From Azospirillaceae bacterium (GTDB lineage Bacteria > Pseudomonadota > Alphaproteobacteria > Azospirillales > Azospirillaceae): 64,000 bases of DNA. The notes beneath the pieces are model-generated. The model was not told the DNA's origin and ran no database searches. It saw only the letters and a list, made by a program, of their open reading frames with translations. Numbering within the stretch: position 1 is the first letter of the stretch; each line of letters opens with the position of its first letter. Both the position numbers and the translations under genes were made by a program. The stretch covers positions 1 through 64,000 of the forward strand of contig JARLIO010000076.1 of the NCBI GenBank assembly GCA_031291675.1, read 5' to 3'. Positions 18,534-28,993 of this stretch are shown piece after piece.

Positions 18534-19885
18534 GAACCCATCCCTTTCTGCGACCCCGCGGCCGGGGTCGTCAGCCACGCGTCGGCCAGCGCCCGGACGG
18601 CGGCGGCAACGGTGGCATCGCTGATTTCATCGATGGCTTCGCCGACGAAGGCGCCGATCAGCAGGCGCCGCGCGTCGTCGCGGTCAATGCCGCGGGCTCG
18701 CAGATAGAACAGCTGATCGTCGTCGAGCTCGCCGGCCGTGGCGCCGTGACTGCATTTGACGTCGTCGGCGTGGATCTCCAGCTCCGGCTTGCTGTCGATT
18801 TCGGCGCCGGCCGACAGCAGCAGCGCGCGATTGATCTGATAGGCGTCGGTTTTCTGGGCGCCGGGCCGGACCAGGATCCGGCCCTGGAACACACCATGGG
18901 CGGTGTCGTCGATCACGCCCTTGTAGACTTGGCGACTGGTGGCGCGCGGCGCGCTGTGCTCGATCGCGGTCGTGGTGTCGGCATGCTGCCGGCCGCGCAG
19001 CAGATAGGCGCCCGCCAGCCGGCACGAGGCCCCGGCACCCAGGATCGGCACGATATCGTTGCGCGACAACGCGGCGCCCAGCGTCAGGCCGAAATGGTCG
19101 TAACGCCCTTCGCTACCGATCCGGGCCGCGGTCGTGGCGATATGGATTGCGCCCTGGCCTTCGCGCTGGATCTTGGTGTGGTTGACCACGGCACGGTCGC
19201 CGACCACGATTTCGACGACGGTGTTGGTGGCGTAAGGGCCATCGCCCAGGCCGACATGATGCTCAACCAGTGTGACCTGGCTGTCGGGCTCGGCGACCAG
19301 TAGCAACCGCGGATGGTGGAGGGTCGGCGAGGCCGCGGCACCACCGGTGGCGATGAACACCACTTCGATCGGTTGGGCCACCGCGACTCCGGCGGCGACA
19401 TGGATCACCAGCCCGTCGCTGACAAAGGCGGTGTTGACCGCGGTCAATCCGGTTTCCAGCGTGGCGACGCTGCCGAGATGACGTTCCGCCAGCGTCGTCG
19501 GGACGTCACCGGGCGATCCCGCCAGCAGGTCGGCCAGCCCGGCGCTGGCAATGCCGGCGACGGATGCCGGTACCGACGACAGGTCGGGCCGGAACCGGCC
19601 GTCGACCAGAACCAGCCGGTGCGCGGTTCGCGGATCCGGCGCGACGGTGGGCAGTCGGTCGATGGCCGGCGGCGTGGCATGCCCGGCCGGCGCGAACACC
19701 GAGCGTTCCAGCGCGCGCAGGCTGGTGTATTTCCACGCTTCGACCCGTTGCGACGGGAAACCGGTGGCTGCGAACCGCGCCAGCCCGTCATGGCGCAACC
19801 GATCGAGCCATCCCAGACCGGCACCGGGCAATCCGGGAATGAGGTCGTGGAAGCTGTCGAGATAGGGTTGGATCGCGCTCGTCAT
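18530..19885 (-). CDS. sufD: SufD subunit of the SufBCD scaffold
   Basis: SufD pairs with SufB and the SufC ATPase to form the scaffold on which iron-sulfur clusters are built. The protein (about 451 residues from this start) has the SufB/SufD beta-helix core; recognisable stretches are FPSQRVEAWKYTSLRAL near the N terminus, DVKCSHGATAGELDDDQLFY and YLRARGIDRDDARRLLIGAF near the C terminus. The DVKCSHGAT block carries the conserved histidine/cysteine region. Start choice is uncertain: ATG 19885 (MTSAIQPYL, with a GAGCGGGA-like site) or ATG 19915, only 7 bp after the sufC stop. The C terminus overlaps sufS by 4 bases. Confidence 0.93.
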   Translation of the reverse strand: MTSAIQPYLDSFHDLIPGLPGAGLGWLDRLRHDGLARFAATGFPSQRVEAWKYTSLRALERSVFAPAGHATPPAIDRLPTVAPDPRTAHRLVLVDGRFRPDLSSVPASVAGIASAGLADLLAGSPGDVPTTLAERHLGSVATLETGLTAVNTAFVSDGLVIHVAAGVAVAQPIEVVFIATGGAAASPTLHHPRLLLVAEPDSQVTLVEHHVGLGDGPYATNTVVEIVVGDRAVVNHTKIQREGQGAIHIATTAARIGSEGRYDHFGLTLGAALSRNDIVPILGAGASCRLAGAYLLRGRQHADTTTAIEHSAPRATSRQVYKGVIDDTAHGVFQGRILVRPGAQKTDAYQINRALLLSAGAEIDSKPELEIHADDVKCSHGATAGELDDDQLFYLRARGIDRDDARRLLIGAFVGEAIDEISDATVAAAVRALADAWLTTPAAGSQKGMGS

Positions 19886-19922
19886 CGTCGTTGTCCCGCT
19901 CTGTTCCGCTGCCATGGCGCCA

Positions 19923-20672
<750 letters not shown>

Positions 20673-20713
20673 CGTCATATTCCTTGGTGTTTCCGCCTGT
20701 TTTGCCGTTGGCC

Positions 20714-22204
<1,491 letters not shown>

Positions 22205-22283
22205 GATCAGAGATCTCCATTGTCGCGCCGAACGCCGTCGCGCACATCATCAAGGGTGATCGGGCGGCAAAGATTTGCCATCA

Positions 22284-22751
22284 TCAAGCCTCAGACCGCG
22301 GGCTGTGCTCCGGCATCGGCAAACCAAGACCGAACATCGGCGGCGCGGCCGGCGTCGCCATATCGGCCAGGGTCAGCCCTTCCAGAGCGGTACGGACGGC
22401 CAGGTTGATCTTATCCCAGTTGCCGCGCATCGGGCAGAAGCTCTCGACCCCGCAACCCCCTTCGGCGCCGTCGACGCAGGCGGTCAAAGCGATCGGGCCC
22501 TCAAGCGCCGTGATGATTTCGGCAATCGAGATTTCCGTGGCGGGGCGCGCCAAAACATAGCCACCGGTGGCGCCCCGGTGTGATAGCATCACGCCAGCCG
22601 CGGTGAGGGTCTTGAGCAGTTTCGCGACGGTCGGGACCGGCACCCCGGTGCGCTCGGCCAGCTGCGGGCCGGTCCGCACCACGCCCGGATGCGCCGCCAT
22701 CTCTGACATCAGGACGATGGCGTAATCCGTGAGCTTGGTGAGTTTGAACAT
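22284..22751 (-). CDS. iscR: Rrf2-family iron-sulfur regulator (IscR-like), first gene of the suf operon
   Basis: A 155-residue Rrf2 transcription regulator. The winged helix-turn-helix occupies residues 1-60 (KLTDYAIVLMSEMA; PTVAKLLKTLTAAGVMLSHRGATGGY). Three cysteines (92, 100 and 106, in TACVDG, GGCGVES and FCPMRG) have the spacing of IscR, where they bind a [2Fe-2S] cluster, so the protein probably senses the cell's iron-sulfur status and represses or activates suf. The frame is open to 23234, but the family's N terminus MFKLTKLTDYA begins at ATG 22751 with AAGGCGG upstream. A perfect inverted repeat overlaps its promoter. Confidence 0.9.
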   Translation of the reverse strand: MFKLTKLTDYAIVLMSEMAAHPGVVRTGPQLAERTGVPVPTVAKLLKTLTAAGVMLSHRGATGGYVLARPATEISIAEIITALEGPIALTACVDGAEGGCGVESFCPMRGNWDKINLAVRTALEGLTLADMATPAAPPMFGLGLPMPEHSPRSEA

Positions 22752-22781
22752 GCCGCCGCCTTGCATTGTTGGGTCGATGTC

Positions 22782-22834
22782 AATCAGGACCGTATTAGTC
22801 CTGATTAATGTGAGCCAGCCGCGGCGATTGTCAA
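22782..22834 (-). promoter_or_regulatory. Promoter and IscR/Rrf2-type operator of the suf operon
   Basis: Reading the minus strand, a consensus TTGACA -35 lies at 22834-22829, followed by an A/T-rich -10-like CATTAAT (18-19 bp spacing) at about 22810-22804. Overlapping and following the -10 is a perfect inverted repeat, AATCAGGAC at 22782-22790 and GTCCTGATT at 22798-22806, with a 7-base centre. The position is ideal for repression by the product of the first gene of the operon. The binding protein is inferred from context. Confidence 0.75.
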
Positions 22835-23029
22835 GCGTGTTTTTTAAGATTTGCTCGCCCGCATTGTCCCCCTTCTCGTGGCGCGGGCTGCCGTGCCCGC
22901 GCGGCCCGGACGTCGTCAAAAGGCTCATCAATCGGCGGACGGCTCCGTCTTTGGCGCCTTCAGGATCGTTCCGCCGGTGCGCCCAACGCCGGGATTGAAA
23001 CGACGCTTCGAGTGGCGTACATGGATTTT

Positions 23030-23168
23030 CGAGGGAGCTCTCAAGGCGACCTGTCTGGCCGTGTGTTTGGCAGGCGCCGTGGTCACCCGGGGGGGCAAAA
23101 GCCTTCGGTTGCCGGCCACGTTTTTGTCTTTCCCTTCGAGGGCCGCCTTCGGGCGGCTCTTTTTGTTT
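23030..23168 (+). ncRNA. Candidate structured small RNA with intrinsic terminator
   Basis: No protein is encoded here, yet the plus strand holds the parts of a compact RNA gene. A TTGAAA at 22995-23000 and TACATG at 23018-23023 (17-bp spacing) could be a promoter. The transcript would start near 23030 and end at a strong terminator at 23139-23168. Its ends can pair (TCGAGGGA at 23029-23036 with TCCC-T-TCGA at 23131-23139). Inside are two hairpins: CCTGTC (23050-23055) with GGCAGG (23069-23074), and CGTGGTC (23078-23084) with GGCCACG (23114-23120). It does not carry SRP RNA or tmRNA signature sequence, and I do not see the 6S hallmark ends. Confidence 0.45.
23139..23168 (+). terminator. Strong rho-independent terminator, plus strand
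   Basis: GCCGCC (23142-23147), a TTCG tetraloop and GGCGGC (23152-23157), extended outward by weaker pairs, are followed by CTCTTTTTGTTT. The T-run is on the plus strand only. No plus-strand protein gene precedes it, which is the main reason to suspect an RNA gene upstream. It sits just before the 3' end of the DUF3800 gene on the other strand. Confidence 0.85.
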
Positions 23169-23818
23169 CAGGGGATCTGGATTCCGAACCGGTCGCGTAA
23201 GCCCTGGGCGTTCATCTCCGGGCCGCCGATCCATTTGCGTGAATAGGCGATGGCATCTGCCACCGGCAGAAGGCGTGGCGCCGCGGAATCGAGTCGAACG
23301 ACGCGTTTGACTCCTCTGAAGTGGCCATCATGGGTCTGCGCCTGTACCATCAAGGCGTCGAAAGTGGCGTGTTCGTTGTGGTGATTGGCGTCGATGATCA
23401 ACTCGACATTGCCGATCGTGGTCCTGTTCAGCACATCCTGTTGAAAGCGCTTGAGCCCGATCTTCACCGTCTCGACGACGATCTTGGCATAGAGCGCTGG
23501 CCCCTCGGTTGAAGGATGTGTTGCGATTTTGTGATTGATCATCACGATCCGGTCGCGCGCAACCGACTCCCAGAATCGGCGCATCAGGCTTTGGAGATAG
23601 CTGTCATCAAGGTTTACAGCATGGATCTCGTTGGCGTTTGGCATCAAGAGATCGCTAAAGCACTTGTCGATGTGCCCGGCGTCACGAGCATGAACCAACA
23701 GGGCGCCCAGGATGAGATCCCCGGATCCCGCCGTGCCGGATTCGTCGATGAAACACAGGACCTTCTTGTTGAGGGCCGTGCCATGGCCTCGCGGGTGAGC
23801 GGCCGGGGGTGGTGTCAT
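23168..23818 (-). CDS. DUF3800-family protein, probable RNase H-fold nuclease
   Basis: A 216-residue protein with the DUF3800 pattern: VLCFIDESGTAGSGD near the N terminus, VELIIDANHHNE in the middle and LLPVADAIAYSRKWIGG near the C terminus. The three acidic positions (Asp/Glu of FIDESG, Asp of IIDAN, Asp of VADAIAY) are arranged as in RNase H-like folds, so metal-dependent nuclease activity is plausible but not shown. The family is frequent in mobile and defence-linked loci. The start overlaps the stop of the upstream ATPase gene by 4 bases, so translation is coupled and the three genes form one unit. Confidence 0.82.
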   Translation of the reverse strand: MTPPPAAHPRGHGTALNKKVLCFIDESGTAGSGDLILGALLVHARDAGHIDKCFSDLLMPNANEIHAVNLDDSYLQSLMRRFWESVARDRIVMINHKIATHPSTEGPALYAKIVVETVKIGLKRFQQDVLNRTTIGNVELIIDANHHNEHATFDALMVQAQTHDGHFRGVKRVVRLDSAAPRLLPVADAIAYSRKWIGGPEMNAQGLRDRFGIQIP

Positions 23819-25518
23819 GATGCGGGCTGGGGTATCGGTTCCAGCACCTTCAGGACCTCTTCGGCCAAATCGAGAGCTTCCGCTGGTACGCCCAGCATCA
23901 GGCTGCGGTCGCCCGTGGCGGCGACATGCAGCGCCAACGCGAAGGGGAGCAGGAAACCGGCATAGGCGCTGTTCTCCATGATGGCCGCCAGGTCATGACC
24001 GAGCCCGAGGCGATGGCATTCGCGGCATTGTGAGCGCAATTGGAAAAAAGCCTCGGCCTCGCCGGCCGCAGCGCGCGCAGCGAGGCCAGCAAGCGCATGC
24101 CGCGCCAGCTCCCGGTCCTCCCGATTGAGGTGGGCCTGTATCGCGAGAGGTTTCAATTCGTCGTCATCATCGTGCGCTACGGCCAACTCCGACCATTCGT
24201 CGGTGCTGAACCACAGGCGCATGAATTCGACCAGCCAGACCAGCCTTTGGCGCAACCGGCGCGAGGCGAAGCGCATCAGGTACCAGATGTTGAACAGGCG
24301 CTCGCTGACCTGATAGCCCGTCCGCTTTGTCCCGGGCAGTGCCGCCTTCTCGACCAGCCCGTCCTCGATCAGGCGCCGCAATTGCGGGCTGATCGTGTTG
24401 GTCGGGATGCCCGACACCGCGGCAAGGTCGCCCGACCCCATTGGCGCCCAATGTTCCATCAGATGGGCCAACAGCTTGCGCGGCTGCTCGGCCAGGCTTT
24501 CCATCCGTGCCTTGTAGAGGGGGGTCATGGTGTCGAGCAGGGCCAGCAGATCGGTCTGAAGGTCCTGCTGGCGCCGGGTGGCGAACAGATCGAACAAGGC
24601 CATCGTGGTGCGCGGGTTGCCGCCGGTCAGGGTGCGCAGCGCTTTGAGACGCCCGGGCCGGATCTTCAGAATCGCGGCCATCTCGGCTTCAGCCCGGTCG
24701 CCGGCCAAGTCCGGCCCCAGGCCAAAGGTTCGCGCCAGCGCCAGCAGGGTCCGCTCCATATCCGCGACCGTCAGGGGTGGCAATTCGCGGTACTCGAAGA
24801 AATCCTGGAAGGCGTGGTGGTACGAATTCTGCGCTTCCAGCGCCTGATAGCTGGCACCGATCCAGAACAGGCCGGTTTCATGGGTCAGGGTGCGCCGCAG
24901 CCGCCACAGCGGGCCGGAGCCGGGATCGCTGCGCGTTGGGGTCTTGGTCTCGCTGGCACCGCTGCCGCCCAGGGCGGAAAACAGCAAATCGTTGCTGTCG
25001 ACCAGCAGCAGCAGGCGCCGACCGTCCTGGCGGATCCAGCCGGTCAACAGGGTCAGCGCCGCGTCCTCCCGCTCCGCGATCGGCAGGCCCCCAAGGCGCC
25101 GGATGCCGTCGTCGAGCGTGGCCAGCGTTGCCGCCGATGCGCCCTGGGTTTCCAGCTTGTCGGCCAGGCTGTCGAGCACATTGGTCCAGAATTCCGCCAG
25201 GGTGCTGACGGTATATTGCTCCTCCGGCAGGGTCAGGGGCAGCCAGTGTCGGCTGAGCTCGGCGTCATCATCGACGGCCAGGGCGAGGCGCAGCAACAGG
25301 GTGCTCTTGCCCATGCCGCGCGGGCCGACGATCAGGACATGTTGCGGCGTCGTCCCGGGGCCGGTTTCGCGCAGGCGCCGGGACAGCAGGTCCAACTCCT
25401 TGAGCCGGACCACGAAGATGCCCCTCAGCTCCGCGGCGCCCCAGCGGTGGGGATTGTATTTCAAGGTTGCCGGCACCGGCGATTCCGGCTTCGCCGGTCC
25501 GCGCCGATCACCGTGCAT
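23815..25518 (-). CDS. P-loop ATPase with winged-helix domain (STAND/archaeal-ATPase-like)
   Basis: A 567-residue ATPase. Walker A is GPRGMGKST (65-73), Walker B is LLLLVDSND (169-177), and LTGGNPRTT (297-305) matches the GNP motif after the ATPase core of the archaeal ATPase/MNS clade of STAND proteins. A winged-helix segment follows (about 347-405: MGSGDLAAVSGIPTNTISPQLRRLIEDGLVE is split here as helix, turn and recognition helix), then FNIWYLMRFASRR and a long helical C-terminal region rich in Ala and Leu that could be a repeat scaffold. The ATG at 25518 lies within the end of the upstream ATPase gene (11-base overlap), with GGAAG in front. It is coupled to the DUF3800 gene. Function is unknown; a sensor or switch role is inference. 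Confidence 0.8.
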   Translation of the reverse strand: MHGDRRGPAKPESPVPATLKYNPHRWGAAELRGIFVVRLKELDLLSRRLRETGPGTTPQHVLIVGPRGMGKSTLLLRLALAVDDDAELSRHWLPLTLPEEQYTVSTLAEFWTNVLDSLADKLETQGASAATLATLDDGIRRLGGLPIAEREDAALTLLTGWIRQDGRRLLLLVDSNDLLFSALGGSGASETKTPTRSDPGSGPLWRLRRTLTHETGLFWIGASYQALEAQNSYHHAFQDFFEYRELPPLTVADMERTLLALARTFGLGPDLAGDRAEAEMAAILKIRPGRLKALRTLTGGNPRTTMALFDLFATRRQQDLQTDLLALLDTMTPLYKARMESLAEQPRKLLAHLMEHWAPMGSGDLAAVSGIPTNTISPQLRRLIEDGLVEKAALPGTKRTGYQVSERLFNIWYLMRFASRRLRQRLVWLVEFMRLWFSTDEWSELAVAHDDDDELKPLAIQAHLNREDRELARHALAGLAARAAAGEAEAFFQLRSQCRECHRLGLGHDLAAIMENSAYAGFLLPFALALHVAATGDRSLMLGVPAEALDLAEEVLKVLEPIPQPAS

Positions 25519-26737
25519 GGTTTTTCTTCCAATAATCGCGCAGCAGGAAGGAGAGGAACTGGATCTTTTCGCCCTGGCTGTCGATGTAGCCATCCTCCTC
25601 CAGCTTCAGCAGGATGGTTTCAAGCCGTTCGGCGCGGCGATCCGGGTCGCTCTCGCGCTTTTGCAGCCGGGCCAGCAATGTTCTCTTGGTCAAGCCGTCG
25701 CCGCTCTTGGCAATCGCGTTGAGCGTCGCCATCGCGAAATCGCAGCTTGGCACGTCGAGATCGCGTTTCAGCCGGTCGACCCAATGGATGAAACGCGATC
25801 GGGTCAGCAGCAGCCGGTCATAGGCATCGTCGATATCGCTGGGGATCAAGATCCGTTCGGGCGCGCGGGTTTCGCTGACGCGTTCCTCAGCGACCGTCAT
25901 CGCGTCCATCAGCAACAGGTTCAGGTAAAAAGGCGACAGCCAGCCGATGCGGTGGCACAGATGGGCCAGGCAGGCGGGGTCGGCGGTCCAGCGCTCCCGG
26001 CGCAGCAGTTCCGTCAGCATCGCCGTGGCGTCGGCCGGCAGAAACGGATCAAGGCGGAAGTCGTAGCAATCGTTGAACAGGGTTCCGAGCCGGTGTCGTT
26101 CCAGCAAGGCATTGAGGCCGATGGAACCGCAGAAGACGAAGCGGCAATTGACGTCGCTCTGCTGGCGCCAGGCCCGGAGGAAGGCGAGAAACCCCGGCGC
26201 TTCCGCGGGGGCCTGGGTCAGCAGGGTCTCCAGAAACACCGAAAGCTCGTCGACCAGGATCAGCAAGGGCTGCGGCGCCAGGCGATGCTGCAGCGTCCGG
26301 GCGTCTTGGATCCAGGACTGTTCCTTTGTGTCCTGGAATTCAAGACCGGCACCGCCCAGGCCACCGGGCAGTTGGAACGAGACTTTCTGCAGCCCGGTCA
26401 GGCGTCGCCGGATCGCCTCGCCACCGCGCTGCAGCGTCGCGCTGAGGGTAACATCGGGGAAATGGCGGTCCAGCGCCTCAAAAAAGGCCTTTGGTGTGCC
26501 CAGGCCCTCGACATCGACCAGGGCGGCGATCCAGCCTTTGTCTTCGGCTTCATCGGCGAGTTTCTGGAGCAGCGAGGTCTTGCCGAGCCGGCGCGGGCCG
26601 CTGATGGTGATGTGGTCGTTCTCGAGAATCCTCCACAACGCGGTGCGCTCCCGCGTGCGGTTGAAGAACGCGTCGCCATCCGCCTTGCCGCCGACCTTCA
26701 TGGGGCCCCCCAATCCAGAAGAATTCGGAATCATCAT
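25508..26737 (-). CDS. P-loop ATPase (AAA/archaeal ATPase-like), first gene of the ATPase-DUF3800 unit
   Basis: A 409-residue ATPase. Walker A is GPRRLGKTS (47-55) after DAFFNRTRERTALW, an arrangement typical of archaeal ATPase_2-like proteins. Walker B is LLILVDELSVFLE (158-170), with a catalytic Glu, and FVFCGSIGL could be a sensor-1 strand. The C-terminal 130 residues are helical with a likely winged-helix (LTKRTLLARLQ; LEEDGYIDSQGEKIQFLS). The frame starts at ATG 26737, with no ribosome site and an AT-rich palindrome just upstream; ATG 26701 behind GGGGGG is an alternative. It overlaps the next ATPase by 11 bp. The two ATPases are different proteins, not a recent duplication. Confidence 0.8.
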   Translation of the reverse strand: MMIPNSSGLGGPMKVGGKADGDAFFNRTRERTALWRILENDHITISGPRRLGKTSLLQKLADEAEDKGWIAALVDVEGLGTPKAFFEALDRHFPDVTLSATLQRGGEAIRRRLTGLQKVSFQLPGGLGGAGLEFQDTKEQSWIQDARTLQHRLAPQPLLILVDELSVFLETLLTQAPAEAPGFLAFLRAWRQQSDVNCRFVFCGSIGLNALLERHRLGTLFNDCYDFRLDPFLPADATAMLTELLRRERWTADPACLAHLCHRIGWLSPFYLNLLLMDAMTVAEERVSETRAPERILIPSDIDDAYDRLLLTRSRFIHWVDRLKRDLDVPSCDFAMATLNAIAKSGDGLTKRTLLARLQKRESDPDRRAERLETILLKLEEDGYIDSQGEKIQFLSFLLRDYWKKNHAR

Positions 26738-26769
26738 AATTCATTTTTGAATTAAGACAATCTTGAATT
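26738..26769 (-). promoter_or_regulatory. AT-rich palindrome and repeat in front of the ATPase unit
   Basis: AATTCA-TTTT-TGAATT (26738-26753) is a perfect inverted repeat touching the putative start codon, and TTGAATT recurs at 26763-26769. The 54-bp gap is the only strongly AT-rich stretch nearby. It may be a promoter with an operator for a cassette that is kept off. Read-through from the upstream methyltransferase gene on the same strand is also possible. Confidence 0.45.
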
Positions 26770-26791
26770 TAACGGGAGGTGAGCCCTGGCG

Positions 26792-27682
26792 TTACCGGAT
26801 CAGCGACCAGGTCAGCTCGTGCTTGTTATGGAACAGGTGGCGCAGGCGGCTGCCCGGGATCGCGGCAAAGGCGCTCAGCACGGCGGGGTCGGGCTCGCCT
26901 TGCAGCTTGACGGTGCAGATGAAGTTTCGCACGTCGCCGTGGTCGAGCCAGGTCCGGACCAGGTTGAGCAGTCGTTCCGGGTAGCAGATCACGTCGCTGC
27001 ACAGCCAGTCGATCGGGCCGATCTGGTCCGGCGTCAGGGCGAAGGCACTTTGGGTCAAGGTGGTAACGCCCGGCAGGGCCGCGATGCGGGGCTCAAGCGG
27101 CGCCTTGTCGACGCTGGTGACCTGGGCGCCGGTCTGCTGCAGGACCCAGGTCCAGCCGCCGGGACTGGCGCCAAGATCGAGGCAGCGCGATCCCGGGCCG
27201 GGATAGGTTCCGGCGTCGGTCAGGGCTTCCCACAGTTTCAGGTAGGCACGGTTGGGCGGTGCGGTGCGGTCCTCGACGAACCGGACTTCGCCGTGGCGGA
27301 ACGGGCTGGTGCAGCGCGCCGCGGCCAGAATGGTGTTGGCGTCGATCAGCGTCCAGGACCCCAGCGGCGCCGTCGGCGGCGGCTCGGGAAATTGCAGGGG
27401 CTTGGCGGAAACGTGGGGCAGCAGATCTTGAATCAACTGGGCGCGCCGATGCAATGCGGTCGGCCATAACGCCCAATTCCGCTGGCGATCGCGCAGCGCC
27501 TGGGCGCCCTGTTTGATCGAGGCGATCGCGATCCGTTCGACGTCAAGCCAGATATTCTGTGCCCAAACCGTGGGCCGCGCCGGCCCGGGGGCCAACAGCA
27601 ACCGGTCGTGGGCCTCGACATCCGGTCCCAACTCCTGGGTCAGGGCGTCGACATAATCTTCCGCGGCCAGGTAAGCGGTCAA
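26792..27682 (-). CDS. RlmM-like FtsJ-fold 2'-O-ribose RNA methyltransferase
   Basis: A 296-residue SAM-dependent methyltransferase of the FtsJ/RrmJ fold, most like RlmM, which methylates C2498 of 23S rRNA. The SAM-binding motif is LDLGASPGGWTWVL in the C-terminal half; PIDWLCSDVICYPERLL matches the RlmM motif around its catalytic Asp; and LFHNKHELTWSLIR at the C terminus resembles the RlmM ending. It is shorter than the 366-residue gammaproteobacterial enzyme, mainly in the N-terminal part. The apparent start is a TTG, and the frame stays open upstream without a better start, so the N terminus is uncertain. It is 54 bp ahead of the ATPase unit on the same strand. Confidence 0.8.
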   Translation of the reverse strand: MTAYLAAEDYVDALTQELGPDVEAHDRLLLAPGPARPTVWAQNIWLDVERIAIASIKQGAQALRDRQRNWALWPTALHRRAQLIQDLLPHVSAKPLQFPEPPPTAPLGSWTLIDANTILAAARCTSPFRHGEVRFVEDRTAPPNRAYLKLWEALTDAGTYPGPGSRCLDLGASPGGWTWVLQQTGAQVTSVDKAPLEPRIAALPGVTTLTQSAFALTPDQIGPIDWLCSDVICYPERLLNLVRTWLDHGDVRNFICTVKLQGEPDPAVLSAFAAIPGSRLRHLFHNKHELTWSLIR

Positions 27683-28652
27683 ACCCTGATCGATCGACAG
27701 TGCGGTGACTCCTGCGCATGATGGCCCCGGCCGGGGCCTGCCGCTTGAACGGCCGTTGACGGTCGAAATAGCGCGTTCCGCAGCTTTGTGAAAGCCCCGG
27801 CCCGCGGGATTTGGCGGGGTGGGAAGCCGAGGGCGGAGGGACGGGCGGCATGATGTCGCAGGATTGCCTGTCGGCTGGTCAGTGCCGGCCGCTTTTGATC
27901 ACAGATGCGCCAATTGGCGGCTGCGACGGCGAGGGGGCCGCCGACACCGGGGTACCTCGGACAGGTCACTTGTGGAACGGCATCGCGATCCTATGTTTCG
28001 CTGTGGATGGTTAGCCGCGGCCGCTTGCGGCGAGCGGGGGCAAGAATCAACGGGAAAGCGATCCCGTTCGATCGCTATGGAGTCAATGTCGCATACGTAT
28101 AGACGGTATTCATCCGTGATCGCCTAAAGGAAGCGTTGATCAATCAGGTTCCTGAGGCTGGTGAATGCTCTTTTCGTACAGTTTGTCTTTATGTCGTCTT
28201 TGTGGCATAGACACCGCGCATTCCTTGAGACCTTTGTTATCGTCGCAAAGTTTGCGATGCGGTACGGATGCGGCGGATGGGTGTCCGGCTATAAAGAAAA
28301 AAACTGTTGCGGATTGGCATCGGATATGTCAGAAAGTGAACCGCAGAGTTCAAGAAGATCAAAAATATCGCAAGAGGGACTTGTAACTTTGCGAGAAGCG
28401 CCGCCCCAAGGGCTGGTGTTTTCGATTGTTCTGTTGAGAGCCGCGAACGACGCGCTGGCGCCGTCGGGCTCTCGAAAACCGCGATCGCGGGAATGGTCTC
28501 AATTTTGCAAGCAGTTTGCATCTAGTCGGATCCTTGGATCGTTCCGTCCTGGCGCGTGCCCGCTGCGCGGGTGTGTCTGGCCGAGGCGGCGCCGATACCG
28601 GGTGCGTTCGGATGTCACAGTGATGCGCAATCAACGGCAGAAGGGGGAGAGT
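27683..28652. other. Long gap (970 bp) without a supported gene
   Basis: Both strands have open frames, but none has a ribosome site plus plausible composition, and the longest (plus strand from 28161) is an upstream extension of the gene at 28653. The stretch 28130-28400 is AT-richer than its surroundings, with a TTGATCAA palindrome near 28136. It could hold a degraded gene or the control region of the downstream three-gene unit. Confidence 0.4.
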
Positions 28653-28958
28653 ATGGCTGCCAGTCCAAAACTCACCTACGAAAACAATTGCCTGGCCCAG
28701 TTGCAGGCGGCCGTGGCGCGGCTCGATCGCTGGCGCGAGAGTGTTCATCATTTTACCCCGGGACAGCGGGTCGATGCGGAACGGGCCTTGGATTGTCTGC
28801 GGGGTTTGTGCAATCGGGTCCTGGCGCGGTTGGAGGATGTGCGGCGCGCCGACGGCGATAGTTGGGAGATGTTCAAAGCCCGGGCCGATCAGGCGCTGCG
28901 TCAGTTGATCGAGGCGCTCGACCGCTATCAGATGGCGGAGGCGCCCCAAGTCGCCTGA
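28653..28958 (+). CDS. Small helical protein, first gene of a three-gene unit (101 aa)
   Basis: A 101-residue, probably all-helical protein of unknown function. Its tail (SWEMFKARADQALRQLIEAL) resembles the repeated helical segment of small coiled-coil stress-type proteins, in which a Trp is followed by acidic and basic heptads; this is a resemblance by eye. ATG 28653 follows AGGGGGAGA closely, which settles the start although the frame opens far upstream. It is 35 bp ahead of the VWA-like gene on the same strand. Confidence 0.72.
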   Translation: MAASPKLTYENNCLAQLQAAVARLDRWRESVHHFTPGQRVDAERALDCLRGLCNRVLARLEDVRRADGDSWEMFKARADQALRQLIEALDRYQMAEAPQVA

Positions 28959-28993
28959 GTCCGCTCTGTTTTGTCCGTTCGGCGGGGGAAGCA

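Noticed and set aside
17496-18707. 403-codon plus-strand frame opposite sufS
   Set aside because: Shadow of sufS, whose PLP lysine and catalytic cysteine are clear on the minus strand.
23030-23168. Identification of the candidate RNA as 6S RNA, SRP RNA or tmRNA
   Set aside because: The end-to-end stem recalls 6S RNA, but I do not see its conserved ends, nor the SRP GGAAGC-type loop or the tmRNA tag frame. It is left as an unnamed candidate.
24040-26755. Plus-strand frames of 560 and 621 codons opposite the two ATPase genes
   Set aside because: Walker A/B motifs are on the minus strand; the plus-strand products are Gln/Arg/Gly-rich and show no domain.
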